DNA of 64,000 bases from Fodinibius salsisoli (GCF_026229185.1 NZ_JAGGJA010000001.1:186001-250000); one strand, 5' to 3'; counted from the first letter of the stretch, positions 9,513-18,654 are shown. Translations and numbers: made by a program. The notes: generated from the letters alone by a model not told the origin.

Positions 9513-10219
9513 CCATCTACGGATGTTTCATTTTTCTGACCATCAGTCACCCATTCTTTTCGAGCCTCCTCTGTGGCAATACCGACTCCTATAAGCCGTA
9601 AGAAATCTTCATAGAGGCTCTCGACTTTAATTTCCATTTCGTCAAGCATTTTAAAATAATGACCAACTTCTTTCATATGGCTCATCGTTGTAATGCCTCG
9701 TGTGCTTGACCATAAAATAATGGCAAGTTGTTTCGGATCGTAATTATCATCAATGGTACCATCTTGCATTCCTATCTGCAGGGCCCGCACCATATAGTTT
9801 AGCGCTTCCCTTCTATTTGTTTCACACGTCTCGGCAATCTCACTTTTCTGGAGTTCTTTAACATCGTTTATGGACTCGTAGTACTGGAATGCGTGAAAAT
9901 AATCGGGATTTTCGCGTACGAATGACAGGTAGGTTTCTCCTATCATCCGGATCAGCTCAATGCCGGTATGGTCACCCGCAAACACCTTGGAAAACTGGTC
10001 ATTCAAATAATCCGAACCCCGCTTTGCAATCGCAATATACAACTCATTCTTATTCTTAAAATACAGATAGAGCGTGCCCTTACTGAGCTCGGCCTCCTCC
10101 GCAATCTCTTTCATGGTAGCCTGCTCAATACCTTTGGCAAATATTACCTTTTCAGCGGCATCAATGATCACATTTTTCCGATGTTGCCGCTCTCGTTTTT
10201 TTCGTTCTTCAATTCCCAT
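9509..10219 (-). CDS. TetR/AcrR-family transcriptional regulator
   Basis: The 236-aa protein has the TetR DNA-binding domain at residues 10-65 (VIDAAEKVIF, then KEIAEEAELSKGTLYLYFK), followed by an all-helical ligand-binding region. It is the first gene of the efflux operon and overlaps tolC by 4 bp, so it most likely represses its own operon and is released by pump substrates. A palindrome ATGAC-N5-GTCAT lies 18 bp upstream of its start and is the likely operator. Confidence 0.9.
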   Translation of the reverse strand: MGIEERKKRERQHRKNVIIDAAEKVIFAKGIEQATMKEIAEEAELSKGTLYLYFKNKNELYIAIAKRGSDYLNDQFSKVFAGDHTGIELIRMIGETYLSFVRENPDYFHAFQYYESINDVKELQKSEIAETCETNRREALNYMVRALQIGMQDGTIDDNYDPKQLAIILWSSTRGITTMSHMKEVGHYFKMLDEMEIKVESLYEDFLRLIGVGIATEEARKEWVTDGQKNETSVDG

Positions 10220-10236
10220 ATAAATTTCAATATAAA

Positions 10237-10251
10237 ATGACCGTTAGTCAT
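10237..10251. promoter_or_regulatory. Probable TetR operator
   Basis: ATGAC-N5-GTCAT is a 15-bp dyad just upstream of the tetR start at 10219, with a further TGACT half-site next to it. Its size and place suit autorepression of the efflux operon. Confidence 0.5.
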
Positions 10252-10402
10252 AAAGTGACTGAAGTTAAGAATTCAAACCTTCTTATCCAATCATTTTGTG
10301 TTAGAAACATTCTATCAGCAGGTTAAATAATTGTTAACAACCCTTCTCCAAAATTAGCTTTACCTTAGTGGCTGCTGTTTATCTAAAGCCTTTATATTTT
10401 TT

Positions 10403-11341
10403 ATGAATACTTCCAAACGATCACTTGTCGAACTCTCTTTATTTCTGGTTGCATTAATATGGGCTTTGAATTTTACGGTGGTCAAAAGTGCGCTCTCCGA
10501 AATCGATCCTCTCAGCTTTAACGGTCTTCGATTTATTTTTGCTGCAGCTGCTGTATGGGCCGTATTGGTTTACAGAAACCAGTTATTTACGATCCCAAAA
10601 GAGGATTGGCTTCCCTTGCTGGGGATGGGCATTCTTGGCAACCTCATTTACCAGGGACTGTTTATCATTGGCATTGACTATACCTACGCTGCTAATGCTG
10701 CCGTCATGTTAGGTACCATTCCCATCTGGGTGGCCCTGTTTAGCCACTTTTTTAATCTCGAACAGATGAATGTGCTCAAAACGCTGGGCGTTCTCTTCGC
10801 ATTTGGAGGCATCGTTTTCATTGTGTCAGGAGGCGAAAATCCTTTCTCTTTTGCATCAGATACGTTCCTGGGAGATCTTATCATTATCGGTGCAGCCGTT
10901 GTCTGGGGCGGATTTACCATCCTCTCCAAACCTTTCCTGGATCGCTATACTCCGATTCAGTTTTCGACGATTATGGCAACGATTGGGGCTGTTCTTCTTT
11001 TTCTTATTGGACTTCCGAATATACTGATGCTCGAGTGGACCAGTATTTCTCCGGCAGCTTATGGCGGCGTAGTATACAGCGGACTCCTCTCAATAGGGAT
11101 TGCGTATGTAATCTGGAACTATGGGCTTCAAACGGTAGGAGCAGTCCACACGGCTACCTATCAAAATCTCGTTCCCGTATTGGGACTTATCTTTGGAGTG
11201 GTCTTACTGAATGAACAGCTTAGCCTGCTGCAATATGGAGGAGCTAGTTTAGTCATAGCCGGCATTATACTGGCCCGCTGGAAGAAAGGTGACAAGAATC
11301 AAAAGCCTAAAGACCCGCAAAAAGCCGCAGTAGAAGCATAA
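10403..11341 (+). CDS. EamA-family (DMT superfamily) transporter
   Basis: The 312-aa protein is almost wholly hydrophobic and shows two related halves of about five membrane helices each, the EamA layout. The first half has LVALIWALNFTVVKSAL and the second GAAVVWGGFTILSKPFLD. Members export amino acids, metabolites or other small molecules; the substrate cannot be read from sequence. The charged C-terminus (KKGDKNQKPKDPQKAA) is cytoplasmic. It stands alone between the efflux operon and pyrB. Confidence 0.88.
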   Translation: MNTSKRSLVELSLFLVALIWALNFTVVKSALSEIDPLSFNGLRFIFAAAAVWAVLVYRNQLFTIPKEDWLPLLGMGILGNLIYQGLFIIGIDYTYAANAAVMLGTIPIWVALFSHFFNLEQMNVLKTLGVLFAFGGIVFIVSGGENPFSFASDTFLGDLIIIGAAVVWGGFTILSKPFLDRYTPIQFSTIMATIGAVLLFLIGLPNILMLEWTSISPAAYGGVVYSGLLSIGIAYVIWNYGLQTVGAVHTATYQNLVPVLGLIFGVVLLNEQLSLLQYGGASLVIAGIILARWKKGDKNQKPKDPQKAAVEA

Positions 11342-11362
11342 ATCTACGCTGCCTCAAAAAAA

Positions 11363-12325
11363 CTATACTCGGGTACCGCCGCTCAGCAGATAAAGAACGG
11401 CCATCCGTACGGCTACTCCATTGGTTACCTGGCTTAGGATGATGGATCGATCACTATCGGCGACTCTGCTCTCCAGCTCTACTCCACGATTTACCGGGCC
11501 GGGATGCATAATGGTAAAGTCGGGATATTTTTCCAGGTGCTTCATGGTAATTCCAAACAGCTGATGATACTCCCGGATGCTTGGAAAGAGCTCCGTTCCT
11601 TCATCCTGGCGTTCAAGTTGAATACGCAGTGCCATAGCGATATCGCACCATGCAAGGGTTTCATCAATATTGTAAGAGACGTTGGCTCCTAACTCTTCTA
11701 CATAGGCCGGCATCATAGTTTTTGGGCCACAAACAGTGACATCAGCGCCCAGCTTAAGCAATCCTATGATGTTGGACCGAACCACCCGACTATGAGCAAT
11801 ATCCCCGATAATAGCGACATGCTTTCCGCTCAGGTCCGGATATATCTGCTGCATGGAAAACAAATCCAGCAAGGCTTGCGTGGGATGCTCATGAGCACCG
11901 TCTCCGGCATTAATAATGGCAGCATCTACACATCGGGTAAGGAAATGCGGCACACCGGGACTTTCGTGCCGAACCACGACCATATCAATTTTCATAGAAC
12001 TGATATTGCGGATCGTATCCTTCAATGACTCTCCCTTCTTTACACTCGAAGAACTTGCCGAGAAGTTGACTACATCGGCCCCCATCCTCTTTTGTGCAAG
12101 CTCAAAGGAGAGCCGGGTCCGGGTACTGTTTTCATAAAACAGGTTGACGATCGTCTTATCCCGAAGGGTCGGCACCTTGGGTACCGGACGATCTAAAATT
12201 TCACGGAAATTCTGAGCCTGATCCAAGATAAACTGAATGTCGCTGCCGGAATAATCGGTCAACCCAAGTAAATGTTTGTGGGGAAAATCATAATCGTCGT
12301 TTCCTAACTCCAACTCTTTACTCAT
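11363..12325 (-). CDS. pyrB: Aspartate carbamoyltransferase catalytic subunit
   Basis: This enzyme condenses carbamoyl phosphate with aspartate, the committed step of pyrimidine synthesis. At 320 aa it has the family length. The carbamoyl-phosphate site reads FYENSTRTRLSFE (about residues 64-76), HPTQALLDLF is the shared HPTQ motif, and MHPGPVNRGVE near the C-terminus binds aspartate. No pyrI regulatory subunit is present. The start lies 2 bp after the pyrR stop, so the two form an operon, presumably controlled by PyrR and UMP. Confidence 0.96.
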   Translation of the reverse strand: MSKELELGNDDYDFPHKHLLGLTDYSGSDIQFILDQAQNFREILDRPVPKVPTLRDKTIVNLFYENSTRTRLSFELAQKRMGADVVNFSASSSSVKKGESLKDTIRNISSMKIDMVVVRHESPGVPHFLTRCVDAAIINAGDGAHEHPTQALLDLFSMQQIYPDLSGKHVAIIGDIAHSRVVRSNIIGLLKLGADVTVCGPKTMMPAYVEELGANVSYNIDETLAWCDIAMALRIQLERQDEGTELFPSIREYHQLFGITMKHLEKYPDFTIMHPGPVNRGVELESRVADSDRSIILSQVTNGVAVRMAVLYLLSGGTRV

Positions 12326-12327
12326 GA

Positions 12328-12879
12328 TTATTCTTCCTCCTCATCCGAATTTTGTACGACGTACACCGCATCTTCCTCATCCAGCTCTTTAACTTTTACG
12401 CGTACCTCCTCCTGCACATGGGTAGGTAGTGTTGTTCCCACGTAGTCAGCCGCCATGGGGAGCTCGCGATGCCCCCGGTCAACCATACAACAAAACTTGA
12501 TACTTCGTGGGCGTCCATAATCCATGATCGCATCCATAGCAGACCGGAGCGTCCGTCCGGTGTAGAGCACATCATCAATCAGGATGATGTCGCGTTCGTA
12601 TAGATCGAAAGGAATTTCAGTCACCTTTACTTCGGGCATCTTAAGTTTGGATCGAAAGTCATCGCGATAAAAGGTAACATCAAGCACGCCAAAATCCAGC
12701 TTATGCCCAAACTCCTCTTCAACATGCTTTAAAATCCGCTTACCCATATACACACCTCGTGTTTGCATACCGATAAGTGCTGGCAATGTAGAATCATCAT
12801 ACGGCTCTAAAAACTGATGGGCAAACCGCAGGTACGTGCGGTTTAAATCTTCGGCCGACATTATTTTTACTGTATTCAA
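12328..12879 (-). CDS. pyrR: Bifunctional pyrimidine regulator / uracil phosphoribosyltransferase
   Basis: PyrR binds pyr mRNA in response to UMP and often has uracil phosphoribosyltransferase activity. The PRPP loop is clear (DIILIDDVLYTGRTLRSA, about residues 97-114), as is ALIGMQTRGVYMGKRI (about 35-50). I keep the TTG start at 12879: an AGGAG site ends 6 nt before it, and the resulting N-terminus (MNTVKIMSAEDL) lines up with the PyrR family. ATG at 12861 is the alternative. The C-terminal 10-15 residues are very acidic. It is the first gene of pyrR-pyrB. Confidence 0.94.
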   Translation of the reverse strand: MNTVKIMSAEDLNRTYLRFAHQFLEPYDDSTLPALIGMQTRGVYMGKRILKHVEEEFGHKLDFGVLDVTFYRDDFRSKLKMPEVKVTEIPFDLYERDIILIDDVLYTGRTLRSAMDAIMDYGRPRSIKFCCMVDRGHRELPMAADYVGTTLPTHVQEEVRVKVKELDEEDAVYVVQNSDEEEE

Positions 12880-12896
12880 ACGGGACTCCTCGTTTG
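12877..12896 (-). promoter_or_regulatory. Hairpin holding the pyrR ribosome site and start codon
   Basis: On the minus strand CAAACG (12896-12891) and CGTTTG (12882-12877) form a 6-bp stem. The 8-nt loop AGGAGTCC contains the Shine-Dalgarno AGGAG, and the last three bases of the stem are the TTG start of pyrR. A structure of this kind could gate translation. Confidence 0.45.
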
Positions 12897-13074
12897 GTGT
12901 TTTTAGAAAAAGAATGTAGGGAATGATAAGTACGAACTCAATTCTTTTAAAAGAAAAATATCGTTGGTTTTAATCTCTCAAAATTATTCTCATAGCTCCA
13001 AAGGTGGAACAAAAAACGTCAAATCTGCCTATAACCCGTACCCTTTTTATAAAATTGTTACCCTCGATATTTCC

Positions 13075-14778
13075 ATGCTTGCCAAAATTATTGACGCCCC
13101 ATTGCCGAAGCTTACCCACAAGTCGATTCCTGTTGTAATTATTGCTGCTATTTCGATCTGTTTTTGCTCTTTATCCCAAAGCTATGGACAACGACTGAAT
13201 GTTAACGATCCCTATCTCGATTATCTTGACATACTCACAATCGAAGGAAGTTTCTCTCCTCCCCACGGGATATTTTCATTTTCCAATGCCGACCATTCGC
13301 TCTACCAAAGAATCGATACTCTAAAAGGCCATCCCTGGGCAGACCTATCATTGGCTTTGCCTAAACCAATTATAGAAATGGGCAAGCTTCGTGTTACCCC
13401 ACATAACCCAACGTTCCGAATGTACTGGCAATCATTGGAACCAGGTGGACAACATGATGGACCGGTCTGGCAGGGCCGAGGATTTACTAATGATATTTCC
13501 GGCGGGCTATTTATCCGATACGGTATTCTATCAGCGGCATTTCGCCCACACTTGATGTTTAATCAGAATCGGAGCTTCACTCTTTCTCCCTATCAGAATA
13601 TAGCAGAAAAATCAGCATATGCTTATCCCTTAGATCGAATAGATTGGCCGCAACGCTTTGGAGATGGTACGTTCTGGACCGCCGACTGGGGCAACTCTTA
13701 TATCCGGGCAGATTACCGGGGATGGGCGGCTGGTATTTCCAATGAACAAATGCGATGGGGACCTGCAAGGCACAACGCCATATTGATGGATAGTAATGCC
13801 CCGGGATTCCGCCACTTTTTCCTTGGCACTTCCAATCCAAAAGATATTTACATTGGATACCTAAAGGCGAAGATACTATGGGGTAAACTGCATGAATCAA
13901 ATTATTTCGATTCGAACCCAACTAATGATGAACGTTATATAAGCGGACTCACCTTATCCATAAATCCCAAACCGGTACCGGGACTTACTCTCGGTGTTAA
14001 CAGAATCTTTTATAAGTCGATCCCACCTGAAGGCATTCCGCCCGGTGATCTGCTTAAAATTTTTGAGTCGTTTACCAAAATTAATCTTACCAAAGACACT
14101 AATTTGGGCGGGAATGACCTCTCGGATCAGCTGGTATCCCTTTTTGGACGCTGGACATTCCCTAAGAGTGGTTTTGAAATTTATGGAGAGTGGGCTCGAA
14201 CAGACCACAGTTGGAACTGGCGGGACTTCATCGTTGAACCCGGACACAGTCGAGGCTATACAATAGGCTTAGAAAAAACATTTAACTTAGATAATCGACA
14301 AATCTTGTCCGTGAATGCCGAATTAACCCAGCTTGAAACAACCAGGACAGGAGAATTCAGACCTAACCCGCCTTTTTACGTACATAGTTTTGCTAACCAG
14401 GGATATACTAACCGTGGGCAACTACTGGGAGCCGCCATAGGTCCGGGTGGTAACAGTCAATATATTGGAAGCTCTCTATTTTTTGACAAAGGCAAGATTA
14501 AAATATTTGCGCAGCGGGCCACACTGAATAATGACTTTCTGTATGCATCTGATGACATGCTTAACGAAAACCTGCAAAGCCCCGACAATCCGAAATACCT
14601 GTTACACAATACAGAACTACGCTTTGGCGCTTCTCTTCTGTATTTCTACAAACAGTTTGAGACTGATATTGGCTTTGTTTATCGCAGAGAGATGAATGAT
14701 GACTACATCTATAAAAATGATTTAAACCATTTGGGGATCAATCTATCTCTACGCTACCACCTTCCGAAACAAAACTAA
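13075..14778 (+). CDS. Capsule assembly Wzi-family-like outer-membrane beta-barrel protein
   Basis: With the start at ATG 13075 the protein has 567 residues. It begins with a signal peptide (hydrophobic SIPVVIIAAISICFCSLSQS, cleaved near SYGQ), followed by many short alternating beta segments and a C-terminus ending in strand-like NLSLRYHLPKQN, as in an outer-membrane barrel. Features such as EQMRWGPARHNAILMDSNAPGF resemble Wzi-type capsule-assembly proteins, which hold surface polysaccharide at the outer membrane. An in-frame TTG at 12964 would place 37 polar residues before the signal and is unlikely. No other capsule gene is nearby, so the role is uncertain. Confidence 0.7.
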   Translation: MLAKIIDAPLPKLTHKSIPVVIIAAISICFCSLSQSYGQRLNVNDPYLDYLDILTIEGSFSPPHGIFSFSNADHSLYQRIDTLKGHPWADLSLALPKPIIEMGKLRVTPHNPTFRMYWQSLEPGGQHDGPVWQGRGFTNDISGGLFIRYGILSAAFRPHLMFNQNRSFTLSPYQNIAEKSAYAYPLDRIDWPQRFGDGTFWTADWGNSYIRADYRGWAAGISNEQMRWGPARHNAILMDSNAPGFRHFFLGTSNPKDIYIGYLKAKILWGKLHESNYFDSNPTNDERYISGLTLSINPKPVPGLTLGVNRIFYKSIPPEGIPPGDLLKIFESFTKINLTKDTNLGGNDLSDQLVSLFGRWTFPKSGFEIYGEWARTDHSWNWRDFIVEPGHSRGYTIGLEKTFNLDNRQILSVNAELTQLETTRTGEFRPNPPFYVHSFANQGYTNRGQLLGAAIGPGGNSQYIGSSLFFDKGKIKIFAQRATLNNDFLYASDDMLNENLQSPDNPKYLLHNTELRFGASLLYFYKQFETDIGFVYRREMNDDYIYKNDLNHLGINLSLRYHLPKQN

Positions 14779-15344
14779 AAAGAAAGGTATTGAGTGGCTC
14801 AGGTTCCACGCAGAAACTATGAATTTAGGCTTCCTAATGGTCTGTATACCTCCAAATATACTTAGCTAAGGTGTTTTTACGGTTGAAAAGTAATAATGGA
14901 TGATAGATTCAATTATGGCAACTAACACACCCTTCGAATTCTCGGAGCAGGCTCTTAATAAGGCTGTCCCCAAAAGCCCAAACTGGGGAATTGGTGCCAA
15001 AATAATTAAGGTATATAAATCTCCCTAAACCCTCTTCTCCAAAGCCTGCCCCGACCACTGTCGGGGAGGTACTTTAAAGCACCCTGAGCGATATCGTAAT
15101 CTAAGAGTTCCTCCTTGCGTGTCCCGAGCCATTCGGGGGAGAAGGAGGACAGGAGGATTGACCGATCGATTGAACCATAGGCTTTATTTGCTTAGGAATC
15201 TGATATGTTGACTATGACTTTTAGGACAGCCTCAGACGAATTCTCCCCTCCTCGGGAAGGGTGAAGAGGTGGGGGCTATACATGCCAAGAATGCTGTCCA
15301 GAATCGTTTAACCTGACTGGTAAACGGGTTTAGCTAATATAAAA
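14779..15344. repeat. Non-coding palindrome-rich intergenic stretch
   Basis: There is no gene here. The stretch holds a perfect hairpin CCCCGAC-cact-GTCGGGG (15049-15066) and a nested stem (TCCTCCTT 15109-15116 with AAGGAGGA 15142-15149, enclosing CCCGA/TCGGG). A further G/C-rich stretch near 15242-15272 (CTCCCCTCCTCGGGAAGGG) has the same flavour. The pattern is that of dispersed palindromic intergenic elements rather than of a decayed gene. Confidence 0.5.
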
Positions 15345-15378
15345 AAGCCCCAGCTCATTGATACATGAACTGGGGCTT
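15345..15378. terminator. Intrinsic terminator of the DUF4382 gene
   Basis: AAGCCCCAG (15345-15353) pairs with CTGGGGCTT (15370-15378). On the minus strand a run of T follows (complement of 15341-15346), just after the stop of the lipoprotein gene. Confidence 0.85.
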
Positions 15379-15407
15379 ATGCTTTTTATATATGGACCAA
15401 AAATTGC

Positions 15408-16277
15408 TTAGTTATTCTCGCCCAGCATGATTTCACCCACATTCGTTTCCGTGTCATCCTCTACAAGGACTCCATTAACTTCTCCTTCCAAGTACTCATC
15501 ACTCCCAGGCTGGACAGACAAGTCATACAACCCTTCTTCCAGCCCTCGCAATAAAAAGCTTCCTAATGTATCGACTTGGGTTGAAGTTACAGTATCCCCA
15601 TCCATAATGGCAAAAACATAGGACTCCGAATCTGCTGGTAACACCGTACCTGCAACAGAACCAACATCCGACTCTTCACCATCTTCAACAAATGCCTTCA
15701 ATACGGGCTTGAGTATATATTTGCCACTTCTACCAGCTTTATGCACAGAACGCGCAGCATCAAAGTCGACAATCAGGTCCAGCTCTTCGCCCGATTCAAG
15801 ATCCGTTTTAAACTTTATTTTATAGCCAGATTGTTGCCCACTGGGTACTTTCAATGTGTGAGTATTGCCATCAATAACGACCGTATTGTCTTTGCCCAGT
15901 ATCAGCCTTAATTCTTTATAATGGCCAGGGTCCAAGTCCGCAGAAGATAGCAATTCCTCTACTCCATTAGTCAAATCAAGTAAATTTATAACCTTAGGAT
16001 CTACGGGCAGATCAATCCATTTACCGTCCTTTTCATCCGCTTCTACGGTATCGCTGTCGAACGGAGTATAATGGATCCGCAACCCTTGAACGTCAACATT
16101 GACCTCCTCATAGTCTCCCGGCGCATCTGTTAGATACACATTTAGATGACCTTTCGGATTTTGTGGTCCATCCATGTTGATATCATCGCAGGAGATTGCT
16201 AAAAAGCTTATCAGTCCTAATACAAAAAGACTCTGGAAAAATCGTTGAGATATAATTGTTATTTTAGATTTATTCAT
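15408..16277 (-). CDS. DUF4382 domain-containing lipoprotein
   Basis: The 289-aa protein starts with a lipoprotein signal (SLFVLGLISFLAISCDD, lipid-bearing Cys at about 30). A DUF4382 domain follows (about 43-190), recognisable from LNVYLTDAPGDYEEVNVDV at its start. The last 90 residues (SVAGTVLPADSESYVFAIMD onward) resemble a carboxypeptidase-regulatory-like beta-sandwich. It is probably held at the outer membrane; the family has no known activity. It is transcribed alone, ending at a good terminator. Confidence 0.82.
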   Translation of the reverse strand: MNKSKITIISQRFFQSLFVLGLISFLAISCDDINMDGPQNPKGHLNVYLTDAPGDYEEVNVDVQGLRIHYTPFDSDTVEADEKDGKWIDLPVDPKVINLLDLTNGVEELLSSADLDPGHYKELRLILGKDNTVVIDGNTHTLKVPSGQQSGYKIKFKTDLESGEELDLIVDFDAARSVHKAGRSGKYILKPVLKAFVEDGEESDVGSVAGTVLPADSESYVFAIMDGDTVTSTQVDTLGSFLLRGLEEGLYDLSVQPGSDEYLEGEVNGVLVEDDTETNVGEIMLGENN

Positions 16278-16501
16278 AATGCCCTTCCAAAAAATTTAGA
16301 GATAAAATATTATTGTTGTAGCCGCATTATTTTTATACTCGGGATACCTGATTTGTTCCGGGATATATTAGAATTATTTAATGAATGTTAAATTTTGTAG
16401 TACTCCCATCCACCTTCTCAGCATTTAAACCTTATCTTTTTGATACTTAACCCAATGAGCCTTTTGGGGATAGCAAATTATTGAAACAAACTTTTGTAGA
16501 C

Positions 16502-17047
16502 ATGAATAAAGCTTTTTTCTTAGATCGCGACGGTACCATCAATGTGGATTATAATTTTGTTCATACCCCGGAAGAGTGGACGTGGTGCGACGGAGCGATA
16601 GAAGCCTTACAATGGATGCAAGCAGAAAACTTTAAAATTATCGTCGTTACTAATCAATCGGGAATTGCTCGCGGGCGATATACCAAAGATCATGTACAGT
16701 CTTTACACCAATGGGTGGATCAAGAATTACACGCCCATAAGGTGACTATCGATGGCTGGTATTATGCCCCGCACCATCCAGAGCATGACACCGACGGCCT
16801 GTATGCCCCGGAAGACCGCAAGCCCGGCATCGGAATGTTTGAGAAGGCCGCCCAAAAGCACCAAATTGATTTCAGCCAGTCTTATATGGCCGGAGATAAG
16901 ATCACAGACCTAAAACCAGCCATTACCCTGGGCATGCAGCCCTTTTTCATTCGCTCACGGCATGAACCCAAGCAGGATAAATCCTGGCTTCAAGAGCATG
17001 GGCTATCTACTTACGACAATATCAAAGAGGTGGTAGAGACTCTGTGA
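16502..17047 (+). CDS. HAD-IIIA phosphatase, GmhB-like (heptose bisphosphate phosphatase family)
   Basis: The 181-aa protein has the HAD motifs: LDRDGT (nucleophile Asp8, acid Asp10), VVTNQSG (motif II), the Lys of DRKPGIGMFEKA and AGDKITDL (motif IV). It looks like GmhB, which removes the 7-phosphate of D-glycero-D-manno-heptose 1,7-bisphosphate for lipopolysaccharide. The zinc-knuckle cysteines of typical GmhB are missing (YYAPHHPE and LYAPEDRKPG stand where Cys-X-His and Cys-X-Cys are expected), so the substrate may differ. ATG 16502 is chosen over TTG 16481 because it puts the nucleophile at the usual depth. Confidence 0.8.
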   Translation: MNKAFFLDRDGTINVDYNFVHTPEEWTWCDGAIEALQWMQAENFKIIVVTNQSGIARGRYTKDHVQSLHQWVDQELHAHKVTIDGWYYAPHHPEHDTDGLYAPEDRKPGIGMFEKAAQKHQIDFSQSYMAGDKITDLKPAITLGMQPFFIRSRHEPKQDKSWLQEHGLSTYDNIKEVVETL

Positions 17048-17200
17048 ACCACTGCACGGCGAGGACCTAATTCTCATCCAGCTTCTGGGTTGAAGTCGGA
17101 CGAATGAGAGAGGCAGAGAATTTTCAATCACCGAATGACGAATCCAGATGCCCAATGAAGATAGAAGCTGAAATAAAATCAGCTGCCTGTTAAAATAAAA

Positions 17201-17230
17201 AAGCCACGCTACCCAATGGTAGCATGGCTT
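17201..17230. terminator. Terminator of the first flagellin gene
   Basis: AAGCCACGCTACC and GGTAGCATGGCTT form a long stem with one mismatch around a short loop. A T-rich run follows on the minus strand. The same stem design ends the second flagellin gene. Confidence 0.85.
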
Positions 17231-17270
17231 TATAAGCTTTCGGTTTGTAACCGAAATGTCTACGTACCTA

Positions 17271-18221
17271 TTAGCCGATGAATCCGAGCACCGACTGCGG
17301 TCCGTTATTGGCCTGCGCCAGTGCTGAGGTCGCCGTCTGCTGCAAGATCTGCAGTCGTACAGATTCACTTTGTGCCTTCGCAAAGTCCGTGTCCATGATA
17401 CGAGACTTCGCTGATTCATTCGCACTGATCGACTCCGAAAGCGTCTGCTCTCGTACCGACAGTGACGACTGCGTAATACCAATGTCATTTACGTTATTCG
17501 ACATTGTCGTTATTGCATCGTCAACATTACTAATAAAACGACGATATGCTGTAGCGTCGGCAACAGTATTATTAAAGTTCAATGATCCGCCAGCTGTTGA
17601 TGAAGCAGCGCCTACAGTAATTGCCGATGTAGCATTACTATTAGTAATATCTGTTCCAGAACCAAACAATGCATCAACATTCACGGCATTAATCGTGGCC
17701 GTAATGGTATCTTCTGCTCGTTCTCCCACTTGAAACTCAAGACTCAATGAACCAGTTTTTGTGGCAGCAGCTGAAGTATTATGACCTCCATTCAACAGCT
17801 CGTAATCCTGATAGACCGTCTGATCAGCAATCTTATTGATATCATTTCCAAGGGCTTCAATCTGATCTCCGATAAATCCCCGCTCTTCATCGCCCAGTGT
17901 ATCGTTGGCTGCCTGTGTGGCCAAGCCTTTCATTTCTACCAGGTTATCCATCACCGTTCCATAACTGGATTCGGTAATATCGAGCACCGACTTTGCATCA
18001 CCGACGTTCTGCATTGCCTGGTTGAGCCCGCCAACGCGACTGCGCAGCTTCGTTGCAATCGAAAACCCAGCAGAATCGTCTTCGGCACGGTTAATCCGCT
18101 TACCGGTAGACATCTTCATCTGGTTCTCGGCCATCTGCTTGTTTACCTGGTTCAGCGACAGCTGGGAGTCCAGGGACTGTATGTTTGTATTTACTCTGTT
18201 TAAATCTCCAAAACTTGCCAT
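17271..18221 (-). CDS. fliC: Flagellin (copy 1)
   Basis: This is the filament subunit, exported by the flagellar type III system. The 316-aa protein has the conserved N-terminal D0/D1 region (residues 1-140, including LSLNQVNKQMAENQMKMSTG and RINRAEDDSAGFSIATKL) and the C-terminal D1/D0 region (about 240-316, ending QANNGPQSVLGFIG). The middle is short (about 100 residues, Ser/Thr/Ala-rich), so there are no large D2/D3 domains; those Ser/Thr could be glycosylated. It is almost identical to copy 2 at both ends and differs in the middle. A sigma28-type promoter lies 55-80 bp upstream and a terminator follows. Confidence 0.96.
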   Translation of the reverse strand: MASFGDLNRVNTNIQSLDSQLSLNQVNKQMAENQMKMSTGKRINRAEDDSAGFSIATKLRSRVGGLNQAMQNVGDAKSVLDITESSYGTVMDNLVEMKGLATQAANDTLGDEERGFIGDQIEALGNDINKIADQTVYQDYELLNGGHNTSAAATKTGSLSLEFQVGERAEDTITATINAVNVDALFGSGTDITNSNATSAITVGAASSTAGGSLNFNNTVADATAYRRFISNVDDAITTMSNNVNDIGITQSSLSVREQTLSESISANESAKSRIMDTDFAKAQSESVRLQILQQTATSALAQANNGPQSVLGFIG

Positions 18222-18341
18222 AATGTATTCTTTTTTTGTTGCAAATAAATTGTTGACTACCTGCGTCTGTAGTGGTTATCGTTGCCCGGCAGCCGTTCTT
18301 AAATATTTTTTTAATTTTCTTTTGGAGCCAAAGATCTACAC
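17971..18341. repeat. 371-bp direct repeat, copy A (flagellin 1)
   Basis: The first 251 bp of the coding region plus 120 bp of upstream DNA match 19364-19734 base for base as far as I can read, at an offset of 1393. The rest of the two genes carries many silent and amino-acid changes. Confidence 0.88.
18276..18301 (-). promoter_or_regulatory. Sigma28 (FliA)-type promoter of flagellin 1
   Basis: On the minus strand TAAG, 16 nt, then CGATAA. This is close to the sigma28 pattern TAAA-N15-GCCGATAA with a spacer one base shorter. The same spacing recurs at three other flagellar genes in this window. It leaves a leader of roughly 45-50 nt. Confidence 0.75.
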
Positions 18342-18578
18342 TGATTATTACTGACACACATCCCACCTTACCGAAAATACTATTGAACATAATTGAAGGT
18401 GCTGTCAAAATCATCTATCAGAATTGGTTTATAAAAGTAGAGCGAGATTTATCTCACTTACTCAAAATAAATTTCGAGCTACCACCTTGCTGTAGTCTTG
18501 ATACCTAATCATAAACTATTCCGTAAAATTCTGCTCTACCCGTATCATCAGTCTTCTATTATTCCCCTAACATAAAAA

Positions 18579-18608
18579 AGCCACACTACCCTGAAGGTAG
18601 CATGGCTT
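18579..18608. terminator. Terminator of the second flagellin gene
   Basis: AAGCCACACTACC and GGTAGCATGGCTT pair with one mismatch. On the minus strand a T-rich run follows. The stretch between this and copy A of the repeat (18342-18578) shows nothing recognisable. Confidence 0.85.
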
Positions 18609-18654
18609 TGTATTCCTTCTCTGGCTATAGGCCAGAATATCTTGGCTGCTATAA

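Noticed and set aside
12964-13074. TTG start for the Wzi-like protein
   Set aside because: It would put 37 polar residues in front of the signal peptide; ATG 13075 gives a normal signal.
18100-18414. 104-aa minus-strand frame spanning the flagellin start (also at 19493-19762)
   Set aside because: Out of frame with flagellin and running through the promoter block; it appears twice only because the block is duplicated.
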